From Solimonas sp. (GTDB taxonomy: Bacteria; Pseudomonadota; Gammaproteobacteria; Nevskiales; Nevskiaceae): a DNA stretch of 64,000 bases. Positions 40,085-48,650 of this stretch are shown piece after piece. How positions within the stretch are numbered: position 1 is the stretch's first letter; the number at the start of each line of letters is the position of its first letter. Under the pieces are notes generated by a model that was not told the DNA's origin, ran no database searches, and saw only the letters and a list, made by a program, of their open reading frames with translations. The position numbers and the translations under genes are program-made. The DNA lies in NCBI GenBank assembly GCA_030149365.1, contig JASBRP010000010.1, positions 32,751-96,750 on the forward strand, read 5' to 3'.

Positions 40085-40485
40085 TGAAAGCCCCGATTGA
40101 AACCATCCGCATTAGTCAGCAAGGCAAAGATCAGCTGATCAAGCTGCGTCGAAACACAGGCATTGAGCACTGGAACGTGCTTTGCCGCTGGGCATTTTGC
40201 GCATCACTCCGTGATCCGAAAGCCCCTACCGCTTTCTCCGATAAGCTGGAGGGCGGCGTTGAAATGACGTGGAAGGTGTTCGCTGGCGAGCATGCCGATC
40301 TTTATGCTGGATTGACGCGCATGCGAGCCAAAGAAGACGGATGGGCGGGCAGCGAGGAGGAGATTGGCCAGTATTTGCGCGCTCACCTACATCGAGGCCT
40401 CAATTTTTTATCTTCTGGAACAGCCACGAAATCTCTGGCGGAGCTATGTTCAAAGTGGATCACGGAACCTAAGGCTAAGCGCTAA
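40084..40485 (+). CDS. dndE: DndE, DNA-binding subunit
   Basis: This 133-residue protein (MKAPIETIRISQQGKDQLIKLRRNTGIEHWNVLCRWAFC) matches the compact helical DndE family, which binds nicked double-stranded DNA in the modification complex. LNFLSSGTATKSLAELC is the usual C-terminal block. The ATG at 40084 overlaps the dndD TGA (TGATG); a GTG one codon earlier is also in frame. Typical length and position after dndD support the call. Confidence 0.92.
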   Translation: MKAPIETIRISQQGKDQLIKLRRNTGIEHWNVLCRWAFCASLRDPKAPTAFSDKLEGGVEMTWKVFAGEHADLYAGLTRMRAKEDGWAGSEEEIGQYLRAHLHRGLNFLSSGTATKSLAELCSKWITEPKAKR

Positions 40486-40532
40486 CCCGCCGTCATATCT
40501 AGAAGCGCTCGGATGGTGGAGGTATCGACCCT

Positions 40533-43073
40533 ATGGCCATTGGAAAGGTTGTAGCCGAGCACCTCTACATACACGTATCAGCACTCCAAGAATTGGAGGA
40601 TCAGGATACTGCGGTACTAATTCGCGAAACCTTGGCGTTACTGCCGCCGGCGGAGGGCGCAGTAGTCAACGTTGCTAAGGTTCATCTGCGCAGCCGCGCC
40701 GTTTCACTGCTGTCCTATCCTTACTTCGAAGACGACCCTTTCCCGCGTCTAAGCTGCAGCTGGTCTAGAGCATCCGGAGATACGGGCGTCGTAACGCGTC
40801 GAAGCTACGAGGACTCCAGTAATCCTCCTATCCTGCACCGGAAGGAGCTCATGGTTTCTCCGAATCACCCCTCGCGCGACGCATGGTCGCGCCTGACGGA
40901 GGAGGCCAAAGAGTGGGGTCTATTCGATGAGTCGGCCACAATAGGCTTTGCGTTAAATTGGGAACGCCTGATTGCCTCTAAGGGCCTGCAGATTCTAGGT
41001 GGCCAGCTGATTCCGTTGGGCAATGACACTTCCGACAGTGCCTCATCGTCCTCCGAGCTACCTTCTGGGCCCATTGAGCGACACCGGACTGCGCTCTCCC
41101 GACAGGCCCTGTCGGTACCGATACAACTCCTTACGCGACATGGTCTTTTAGAACCCTCTCAAACCTTCTTCGACTATGGGTGCGGTCGGGGAGGCGATAT
41201 GACCAGACTAAGGGAAGAAGGTTACGCCGTTGGCGGGTGGGATCCGTACTTCGCCCCAGCTTCCGAACACCACCCTGCAGACGTGGTGAATCTCGGCTTC
41301 GTCATTAACGTCATCGAAGACCCTGCCGAGCGCGTGGAGGCATTGCGATCTGCCTTTCATCTTACACGGAAGGTTCTGTCTGTCGGAGTCATGCTCGCTG
41401 GGAGCAGCAATGCTGGTCAGACTTTTGGTGATGGCCTGCGATCGAGCCGGAACACCTTCCAGAAGTACTTTACGCAAAAGGAGATTAAAGACTACGTTGA
41501 GACTGTGCTAGAGCGAGAGGCGCACCCCGTTGGACCCGGGGTGGTCTTTGTTTTTTCAGATGCTGCGCACGAGGAAAAATTTCTAGCCCGGCGCTACCGA
41601 AGCCAGAATGTGGCGCCTCGCCTGTTGGCCAGGCAACGCGTCAGGCACTCCTCATTAGAACAATTTAAGGCGACCCATCAGGCCCTGCTAGCTACGCCTG
41701 AAGCACAAGCAGCACTAGATAGGCTCTGGCTCCTAGCACTTGACTTGGGGAGACTGCCCGACGAGATGGAGGCCAGCAGTATCGGAAATTTTTTGCAGAT
41801 TTTCCCCAGCTACAAAAAAGCCCTGCGCACGCTCGCCCAAACAAAGGAGATCTCATTACTCGAGCAAGCAGAGAAGGCCCGCAAGGATGACCTTGACGTT
41901 TACTTCGCCCTTCTCCACTTCACCCGAAAAGCAGATCGGAAGAACAGCGATCCTGTCCTTCAACGAGATATCCGGCACTTTTACGGCACAGTGACACTTG
42001 CCAGTGAGGCAGGCAATAGACTGCTGCGAACAGCGGCCGTTCCAGCCTCGATATACGAAGCCTGCCACTGGTCCAGCGAAAAAGGCCTTGGCTGGCTCAC
42101 AGAACAATCCCACTTTCAGCTTGAAGCCGTTAGCGTCGATCGACTTCCTGCTGTGCTACGCATTTACATTGCCTGCGCGCTTCAGCTATCCGGTTCCGTT
42201 GCCAAGTATCAGTTAGTAAAGATTCACATAGCCTCTGGCAAGGTCAGCTTCCTTGACTATCAAGACTACGACTCGCCCCTCCCGCTCTTGCGACGTCGCT
42301 TGAAGGTCGATTTGCGGCGTCAAGATCTTCAGCTCTTTGAGTATGGATCCCCTCAATTCCCCATGCCCATACTTCACCAGAAGAGTCGCTTTATGAGCGA
42401 CGAGAGCGAAGGGTATGCCGAGCAAATCTCTTTTGACGAGAGACTCGAAAACCTTGGACTGGCGGATGCACGGCTTGGAGCAGATGAGCTTCTGCAGGAA
42501 ATTCGTTACCGAAGACTAGAGATTTCCGGGAGATCGCTACGCCCTAGTACCGAGATCCCAGCCTTGAGCGAACGCTGCGGCAAATTTCTGCGCTTTCAGG
42601 ATTTGATCCATTGCGGAGAAACGCAGCATCGGCTTGGCGTTGCGAATACTCCGCTACGTGCAGACAGCTACAACGCATTGTATGAACTCGCCACCCATGT
42701 GCTTGACCCTGTAATCGAATACTTCGGCGCGATAAAACTAACCTATGGATTTTGTTCCGCCGAGCTTCAAAAGCACATCAAAAGCAGGGTAGCGCCCAAG
42801 CTTGATCAGCATGCCGCAGCAGAGCTAAATGCCCGGGGCCACCTTATTTGTCCCCGCGGGGGCGCAGCATGCGACTTTCTGGTCGAGGACGAAGACATGG
42901 CGGGTGTTGCGGAATGGATCATCGAAAACCTTCCCTTCGATCGCCTCTATTTCTATGGAAAGGATCGGGCCGTTCATGTGAGTTACGGGCCGGAACAATC
43001 ACGTCTGGCTTACGAGATGATCGAGCGAGGAGGAAAGCTTGTCCCCCGCGAATATAAGAAGAAAACTTCTTAA
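40533..43073 (+). CDS. DNA phosphorothioation-associated methyltransferase-like protein with C-terminal extension
   Basis: This is an 846-residue protein. The SAM-binding motif FFDYGCGRGGD is at residues 212-222, with VVNLGFVINVIEDPAERVEAL as the following motif, as in methyltransferase-like proteins often found beside dnd genes. The last ~125 residues (from about 724) form a separate block: FCSAELQKHIKSRVAPKLDQH, GGAACDFLVEDEDM, FDRLYFYGKDRAVHVSYGPE. The pattern of His and Asp resembles an M15/hedgehog-type fold, which is my tentative reading. It lies 47 bases after dndE on the same strand and ends the island. It may modify nucleic acid as part of defence; no activity can be shown here. Confidence 0.8.
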   Translation: MAIGKVVAEHLYIHVSALQELEDQDTAVLIRETLALLPPAEGAVVNVAKVHLRSRAVSLLSYPYFEDDPFPRLSCSWSRASGDTGVVTRRSYEDSSNPPILHRKELMVSPNHPSRDAWSRLTEEAKEWGLFDESATIGFALNWERLIASKGLQILGGQLIPLGNDTSDSASSSSELPSGPIERHRTALSRQALSVPIQLLTRHGLLEPSQTFFDYGCGRGGDMTRLREEGYAVGGWDPYFAPASEHHPADVVNLGFVINVIEDPAERVEALRSAFHLTRKVLSVGVMLAGSSNAGQTFGDGLRSSRNTFQKYFTQKEIKDYVETVLEREAHPVGPGVVFVFSDAAHEEKFLARRYRSQNVAPRLLARQRVRHSSLEQFKATHQALLATPEAQAALDRLWLLALDLGRLPDEMEASSIGNFLQIFPSYKKALRTLAQTKEISLLEQAEKARKDDLDVYFALLHFTRKADRKNSDPVLQRDIRHFYGTVTLASEAGNRLLRTAAVPASIYEACHWSSEKGLGWLTEQSHFQLEAVSVDRLPAVLRIYIACALQLSGSVAKYQLVKIHIASGKVSFLDYQDYDSPLPLLRRRLKVDLRRQDLQLFEYGSPQFPMPILHQKSRFMSDESEGYAEQISFDERLENLGLADARLGADELLQEIRYRRLEISGRSLRPSTEIPALSERCGKFLRFQDLIHCGETQHRLGVANTPLRADSYNALYELATHVLDPVIEYFGAIKLTYGFCSAELQKHIKSRVAPKLDQHAAAELNARGHLICPRGGAACDFLVEDEDMAGVAEWIIENLPFDRLYFYGKDRAVHVSYGPEQSRLAYEMIERGGKLVPREYKKKTS

Positions 43074-43098
43074 GTGACGCCCGCGGCGCCTTACACAA

Positions 43099-43707
43099 CT
43101 ACCCCCGCGGATGCCCCTCCATCATCGCCCGCGCCGCCTGCGGCAACGCCGCCGTGGGGCCGGTTGAGCCCAGGCTGAGCAGGCTCATGTAGGCGCCGTC
43201 CATCAGCAGGAAGAGGCCGCGGGCCAGGGCGCCCGGATCCTTGTAGCCGGCCTGGGTGCAGAGCTGGGTGATGCGCTCCAGCTTCTGGCGGTTGAACTCG
43301 GTGACTACTTCCCTGGCAGGGTGGTTGGGCTCGGTGAGCTCGACGCTGGCGTTGCCGATGGCGCAGCCGCGGGTGTCGCAGGTGCAGGCCTTGCGGGCCT
43401 GGCTATCGAAGATGGCTTGCAGGGCGGCGCGGGCGTCGCCGGGGTGTTGGGCGACGATCTCGTCCAGCCACTCCCAGTATTCGCGGACGGATTCGCGCAG
43501 GTATTCCACCACCAGGTCGTCCTTGCAGCTGAAGGACCGGTAGAGGCTCATCTTGGTGGTCTGGGCCTCGCTGGCGATGGACTCCACACCCACGGCGCGG
43601 ATGCCGTTCTTGTAGAAAAGCTGGCGGGCCGCACTGAAGATGCGGTCTCGCGCGCTGGCGCGGGGCGCCTGACATTCCTTTTCCTTTGAAACACTTGCAG
43701 TGGACAT
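43099..43707 (-). CDS. TetR-family repressor of the RND efflux operon
   Basis: This 202-residue protein has an N-terminal TetR helix-turn-helix (RDRIFSAARQLFYKNGIRAVGVESIASEAQTTKMSLYRSF). The ligand domain contains a CTCDTRGC cysteine cluster, which might sense oxidants or electrophiles. It is divergent from the efflux operon with 180 bases between starts, where a TGACCGGTCA palindrome lies. Repression of both genes is likely by analogy with local TetR-RND pairs. Confidence 0.92.
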   Translation of the reverse strand: MSTASVSKEKECQAPRASARDRIFSAARQLFYKNGIRAVGVESIASEAQTTKMSLYRSFSCKDDLVVEYLRESVREYWEWLDEIVAQHPGDARAALQAIFDSQARKACTCDTRGCAIGNASVELTEPNHPAREVVTEFNRQKLERITQLCTQAGYKDPGALARGLFLLMDGAYMSLLSLGSTGPTAALPQAARAMMEGHPRG

Positions 43708-43742
43708 GGTCCGCTCCAGTACAAATCTGCTTGAAATGAGAC

Positions 43743-43752
43743 TGACCGGTCA
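43743..43752. promoter_or_regulatory. Predicted TetR operator
   Basis: TGACCGGTCA is a perfect 10-bp palindrome located 36 bases before the TetR start codon. A second, related ACCGAACGGT lies about 30 bases further on. Such palindromes are typical TetR-family operators. Confidence 0.55.
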
Positions 43753-43887
43753 CTACCATGGCTCCACGGTGATACCGAACGGTCTCGTAACATCATTGTT
43801 GAGGGCGCCACCCCCAGAGTCAAGGCGAACCCGACAGATGGACGGCTCCACGGCTTCACTCCCGCTAGACCATTTTGGGAGCCGTTC

Positions 43888-45453
43888 ATGACTACAACAA
43901 TCCCCCCGTTCCGTGGTGTTTTTGCCCGCCGCGCCGTGCTGGCGCTGGGCCTGGCCTCTGCCACGGTGCTACTGAACGCCTGCGGCATCTCCGAGGCGCA
44001 GGAGCAGGCGGCCGCCCCGGCGGCGACGCCGGTGCAAGTGGCGGAGGTGCCGGTGCGCAGCATCGCGGACTGGCGCGATTACACCGGCGAGATCGAGGCG
44101 CAGCAGCGGGTGGACATCCGCCCGCGCGTCTCGGGCTATATCCAGCAGGTGGGTTTCTCGGAAGGCGCGCTGGTGAAGAAGGGCCAGCTGCTGTTCCAGA
44201 TCGACCCGGAGCCGTTTGCGGCGCAGGTGGAACGCCTGCGCGCGGAGCTGCAGCGGGTGGAGGCGGAGCAGCGCCTGGCGGGCTCGCGGCGTGAGCGCGC
44301 GGTGGCGCTGCTGGCGGAGAACGCGATCTCGCAGGAGGAGCATGACCAGCTCTCCGCGGCGGCGGCAGCGTCCCAGGCCGGCGTGGCGTCAGTACGCGCG
44401 GCGCTGAGGGCGGCGGAGCTGGACCTCTCCTATACGCGGGTGACGGCGCCGGTGGACGGGCGCGTGTCGCGGGCGCTGATCACGGAGGGCAACCTGGTGG
44501 ACAGCGCCAAGGTGCTGACCACGCTGGTGAGCGTGGACCCGGTGTATGTGGCCTTTGACGTGGACGAGAGCACTTACCTGAGCGCGCTGGAGCGTGCCGG
44601 GGAGGCTCGGGTGTACGTGGGCCGCATGAACGATGCAGGCACGCCGCACGAGGCGAAGCTGGATTTTGTGGACAACGTTTCGCGTGATGGTGTGATCCGG
44701 CTGCGGGCTACTTTGGATAACTCGGCTGGCGCGTTTACGCCGGGATTGTTTGCCCGTGTGCGGTTGGTGGCGGGGCAGGAGTTCACGGCGGCGCTGGTGG
44801 ATGACAAGGCGATCGGCACGGACCTGGACAAGAAGTACGTGCTGGTGCTGAAGGACGGCAACGTGGCGGAGTACCGCGGCGTGACGCTGGGCGCGCGCCT
44901 GGATGGGCTGCGCGTGGTGAAGGCCGGACTGCAGGCGGGCGACGTGGTGGTGGTGAATGGCCTGCAGCATGTGAAGCCGGGCTCCGCGGTGGCTCCGACC
45001 AGGGTGGCGATGGGTGGTGAGGGGCAGGCTTCGGCGCAGGTGGCGGGGGCTGGTGATTCGTCCGCCGGCAATGCGGCGAGCTCAGCGCGAGTGGACTCTG
45101 AGGGCTCGGAGCCGTTCACCCTTCGACAGGCTCAGGACGAACGGGGTTCGGCGAAGAAGCCGGTGACGGAATCCGTTCGCACTTCGACGGGCTCCGTGCG
45201 AACGGACTCCGAGAGAGCAGCGTCCTCCGGAGCGGCGCAGAAGGATGCGGAGAATTCGGCCAGCAAGGGCAAGCGGCAGTTGAGCGTGAGCGCGCCGCAG
45301 GCCCGGCCGGAGGCGGTTGCGGTGCAGGTGGCTTCGGCGGCTGATGTGGTTCGGCCCGAGTTGCGCCCCTCGCCTCTCCCTCTCTCCCAAGGGGAGAAGG
45401 GTTCAGCAGAAGATTTTCGGGTGACGGCGAATGAGTTTGGAGCCGTGCCGTGA
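43888..45453 (+). CDS. RND efflux periplasmic adaptor (MexE-like lipoprotein)
   Basis: This 521-residue protein has a lipoprotein signal with C32 in LNAC. The adaptor core is clear: WRDYTGEIEAQQRVDIRPRVSGYI, the alpha-hairpin around QRVEAEQRLAGSRRERAVALLAENAISQEE, and the lipoyl and barrel domains to about residue 380. The remaining ~140 residues are low-complexity and include translated REP palindromes (TLRQAQDERG; SVRTSTGSVRTDSER; PSPLPLSQGEKG), making the protein much longer than the usual ~390-420 residues. GGGAG precedes the ATG. The RND pump start codon overlaps its stop. Confidence 0.93.
   Translation: MTTTIPPFRGVFARRAVLALGLASATVLLNACGISEAQEQAAAPAATPVQVAEVPVRSIADWRDYTGEIEAQQRVDIRPRVSGYIQQVGFSEGALVKKGQLLFQIDPEPFAAQVERLRAELQRVEAEQRLAGSRRERAVALLAENAISQEEHDQLSAAAAASQAGVASVRAALRAAELDLSYTRVTAPVDGRVSRALITEGNLVDSAKVLTTLVSVDPVYVAFDVDESTYLSALERAGEARVYVGRMNDAGTPHEAKLDFVDNVSRDGVIRLRATLDNSAGAFTPGLFARVRLVAGQEFTAALVDDKAIGTDLDKKYVLVLKDGNVAEYRGVTLGARLDGLRVVKAGLQAGDVVVVNGLQHVKPGSAVAPTRVAMGGEGQASAQVAGAGDSSAGNAASSARVDSEGSEPFTLRQAQDERGSAKKPVTESVRTSTGSVRTDSERAASSGAAQKDAENSASKGKRQLSVSAPQARPEAVAVQVASAADVVRPELRPSPLPLSQGEKGSAEDFRVTANEFGAVP
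45116..45210. repeat. Two REP palindromes inside the adaptor coding sequence
   Basis: Units at about 45116-45146 and 45168-45210 carry the TTCGACAGGCTCAGGACGAAC core or a close variant. They are in frame within the C-terminal extension of the adaptor gene. A third palindromic unit of the CTCTCCC type is at 45369-45412. Confidence 0.7.
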
Positions 45454-48400
45454 ATTTCGCCCAGTTCTTCATCAGCCGGCCGATCTTTGCGGCGGTGTTG
45501 TCCGCCCTGATCCTGATCGCGGGTGCGATCTCGCTGGGGCGCTTGCCGATCAGTGAATACCCGGAGGTGACGCCGCCGACGGTGGTGGTACGCGCCAGCT
45601 ACCCGGGTGCCAACCCGAAGGTGATCGCGGAGACGGTGGCGAGCCCGCTGGAGCAGGCGATCAACGGCGTGGAAGGCATGCAGTACATGTTCAGCCAGTC
45701 CACGGCGGATGGCGCGATCAGCCTGACCATCACCTTTGCGCTGGGTACGAACGTGGACCAGGCGCAGGTGCTGGTGCAGAACCGCGTCTCGCAGGCGCTG
45801 CCGCAGTTGCCGCCGGAGGTGCAGCGCCTGGGCGTGACCACCAACAAGGCGAGCCCGGACCTGACGATGGTGGTGCACCTGCTCTCGCCGGATAACCGCT
45901 ATGACCCGCTGTATATCTCCAACTACGGCCGGTTGCGCGTGAAGGATGAGTTGGCGCGGCTGGATGGTGTGGGCGACGTGCAGATCTTTGGCGCGGGGCC
46001 GTATTCCATGCGCGTGTGGCTGGACCCGGAGAAGGTGGCCAGCCGTGGGCTGACGGCCAGCGAGGTGGTGACGGCGATCCGTGAGCAGAACCAGCAGGTG
46101 GCGGCGGGTACGCTCGGTGCGCCGCCCTCGCCGAACGCGGCGGAGTTCCAGCTCAGCATCGACTCGGCCGGGCGTCTGGTGACGGAGGAGGAGTTCGGCA
46201 ACATCATCGTGCGGGTGCGCGATGACGGCGCGATCACGCGGCTGCGTGACGTGGCTCGGGTGGAGCTGGGCAGCAGCAGCTATGCGCTGCGCTCGCTGCT
46301 GGACAACAAGCCGGCGGTGGCTATCCCGATCTTCCAGCGGCCGGGGTCCAATGCGATCCAGATCTCCGACTCGGTGCGGGCGACGATGGAGCGGCTGAAG
46401 GCGGATTTCCCGCAGGGGCTGGATTACCAGATCGTCTACGACCCGACGGTGTTCGTGCGCGGCTCGATCAAGGCGGTGGTGCACACGCTGTTCGAGGCGA
46501 TGCTGCTGGTGGTGCTGGTGGTGATCCTGTTCCTTCAGAACTGGCGGGCGAGCCTGATCCCGCTGGCGGCGGTGCCGGTGTCGCTGGTGGGCACTTTCGC
46601 GGTGATGCATGCCATCGGCTTTTCGCTGAACACGCTGACGCTGTTCGGCTTCGTACTGGCGATCGGCATCGTGGTGGATGACGCGATCGTGGTGGTGGAG
46701 AACGTGGAGCGCAACATCGAGCAGGGCAAGAAGCCGCTCGAGGCGACGCGCCAGGCGATGCGCGAGGTCACGGGGCCGATCATCTCGACCGCCCTGGTGC
46801 TGAGCGCCGTATTCGTGCCCACGGCCTTCATCAGCGGGCTGACGGGGCAGTTCTACAAGCAGTTTGCGCTGACGGTGGTGATCAGCACGCTGATCTCGGC
46901 CTTCAACTCCCTGACCTTGTCCCCTGCCCTCTCGGCGGTGCTGCTGCAGGAGCATGGCGCGCCGAAGGACCGGCTGCAGCGCGGTATCGATGCGTCCATG
47001 GGCTGGCTGTTCCGGCCCTTCAACCGCTTCTTTGGCGCGGCGTCTGAGCGCTATGTGGGTGGGGTGCGGCGGCTGACGCGGGGCTCGGCGATCGTGCTGG
47101 GGCTGTATGCGGCGCTGCTGGGCCTGACGGCGCTGGGCTTCAAGGCGGTGCCGGAGGGCTTTGTGCCGCAGCAGGACAAGCAGTACCTGGTGGCCTTTGC
47201 CAACCTGCCGGAGGCGGCGACGCTGGACCGCAGCGAAGAAGTGATGCGCCGCATGGGCGAGATCATGATGAAGCAGCCGGGCATCCAGTCGGCGGTGGGC
47301 TTCCCGGGCCTGTCCATCAACGGGTTCACCAATGCGCCCAACGCGGGCATCGTGTTCGCCACGCTCAATGACTTCAGCGAGCGCAAGGGCCCGGAGCTGA
47401 GCGGCAGCGCGATTGCGGACCAGCTCAATGAGCAGTTCAAGACGATACCGGAGGCGTTCATCGCGGTGTTTCCGCCGCCGCCGGTGCCGGGCCTGGGCAC
47501 CATCGGCGGCTTCAAGATCCAGCTGGAAGACCGCGGCGGGCTGGGCTTTGCGGAGCTGTCCACGGTGACCAACAAGATCCTGGAGCGGGCGAAGCAGGAG
47601 CCGGGGCTGTCGAATTTGTTCAGCAGCTACCAGATCAACGTGCCGCAGCTGTTCGCGGACATTGACCGCGACAAGGCCAAGGCACAGGGCGTGAGCATCC
47701 AGGCGATCAACGAGACGCTGCAGATCTACCTGGGCTCGCTGTACGTGAACGACTTCAACCGCTTTGGCCGCACCTACCAGGTGAACGCGCAGGCGGACAT
47801 GGCCTTCCGCCTGCAGCCGGAGGACGTGGTGAAGCTGAAGATCCGCAACGCGCAGGGCGAGATGGTGCCGCTCTCCAGCTTCATCACGCTGAAGCAGACG
47901 GCGGGGCCGGACCGGGTGATGCACTACAACGGCTATGTGACGGCCGAGATCAACGGCGGCCCGGCGGCGGGTTTCTCCAGCGGCCAGGCGCAGAAGCGGA
48001 TCGAGGAGATCGTGAAGGAGGAGCTGCCCAACGGCATGGCGTATGAGTGGACCGAGCTGGCCTACCAGGAGCTGGTGGCGGGCAATACGGCGCTGCTGAT
48101 CTTCCCGCTGTGCGTGCTGCTGGCCTTCCTGGTGCTGGCGGCGCAGTACGAGAGCTGGAGCCTGCCGTTCGTGGTGATCCTGATCCTGCCGATGGTGCTG
48201 TTCAGCGCAATTGCCGGTGTGTGGCTGTGGGGTGGCGACAACAACGTGTTCACGCAGATCGGCCTGATCGTGCTGGTGGGCCTGGCCTGCAAGAACGCGA
48301 TCCTGATCGTGGAGTTCGCCAAGGAGGCGGAGGAGCGCGGCGAGCCGCTGATGGACGCGATCCTGGAGGCTTGCCGCCTGCGCCTGCGGCCGATCCTGAT

Positions 48401-48650
48401 GACCTCGCTGGCGTTCATCATGGGCGTGGTGCCCCTGGTGTTCAGCAGCGGCGCCGGCGCGGAGATGCGCCAGGCGATGGGCGTGGCGGTGTTCGCGGGC
48501 ATGATCGGCGTGACGCTGTTCGGCCTGGCGATGACGCCGGTCTTCTACTGGCTGGTGCGGCGCTTCGTGCACGCGCGCAGCCGCAAGCCGATTGCCTTGC
48601 CGGCGCCGCCGGATGTGGCGGCGCGGATGGATCATGGAGTGGTGTCATGA
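45450..48650 (+). CDS. RND multidrug efflux pump, MexF-like
   Basis: This 1066-residue inner-membrane pump is close to MexF/OqxB-type proteins: MNFAQFFISRPIFAAVLSALI, PISEYPEVTPPTVVVRASYPGANP, TNKASPDLTMVVHLLSPDNRYD and AAGTLGAPPSPN. Proton-relay aspartates are in IGIVVDDAIVVVENVE. Two large periplasmic loops and twelve helices are as expected. The start is GTG overlapping the adaptor TGA. MexF-type pumps export fluoroquinolones, chloramphenicol, trimethoprim and similar compounds; the actual substrates here are unknown. Confidence 0.95.
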   Translation: MNFAQFFISRPIFAAVLSALILIAGAISLGRLPISEYPEVTPPTVVVRASYPGANPKVIAETVASPLEQAINGVEGMQYMFSQSTADGAISLTITFALGTNVDQAQVLVQNRVSQALPQLPPEVQRLGVTTNKASPDLTMVVHLLSPDNRYDPLYISNYGRLRVKDELARLDGVGDVQIFGAGPYSMRVWLDPEKVASRGLTASEVVTAIREQNQQVAAGTLGAPPSPNAAEFQLSIDSAGRLVTEEEFGNIIVRVRDDGAITRLRDVARVELGSSSYALRSLLDNKPAVAIPIFQRPGSNAIQISDSVRATMERLKADFPQGLDYQIVYDPTVFVRGSIKAVVHTLFEAMLLVVLVVILFLQNWRASLIPLAAVPVSLVGTFAVMHAIGFSLNTLTLFGFVLAIGIVVDDAIVVVENVERNIEQGKKPLEATRQAMREVTGPIISTALVLSAVFVPTAFISGLTGQFYKQFALTVVISTLISAFNSLTLSPALSAVLLQEHGAPKDRLQRGIDASMGWLFRPFNRFFGAASERYVGGVRRLTRGSAIVLGLYAALLGLTALGFKAVPEGFVPQQDKQYLVAFANLPEAATLDRSEEVMRRMGEIMMKQPGIQSAVGFPGLSINGFTNAPNAGIVFATLNDFSERKGPELSGSAIADQLNEQFKTIPEAFIAVFPPPPVPGLGTIGGFKIQLEDRGGLGFAELSTVTNKILERAKQEPGLSNLFSSYQINVPQLFADIDRDKAKAQGVSIQAINETLQIYLGSLYVNDFNRFGRTYQVNAQADMAFRLQPEDVVKLKIRNAQGEMVPLSSFITLKQTAGPDRVMHYNGYVTAEINGGPAAGFSSGQAQKRIEEIVKEELPNGMAYEWTELAYQELVAGNTALLIFPLCVLLAFLVLAAQYESWSLPFVVILILPMVLFSAIAGVWLWGGDNNVFTQIGLIVLVGLACKNAILIVEFAKEAEERGEPLMDAILEACRLRLRPILMTSLAFIMGVVPLVFSSGAGAEMRQAMGVAVFAGMIGVTLFGLAMTPVFYWLVRRFVHARSRKPIALPAPPDVAARMDHGVVS

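Noticed and set aside
45132-48635. A 1167-codon open frame antisense to the RND pump gene, and similar long antisense frames at 3371-5878 and 12684-15005.
   Set aside because: High-GC coding DNA leaves antisense frames open. Their translations are rich in Arg, His, Gln and Ala with no domain, while the opposite strand encodes clear proteins.
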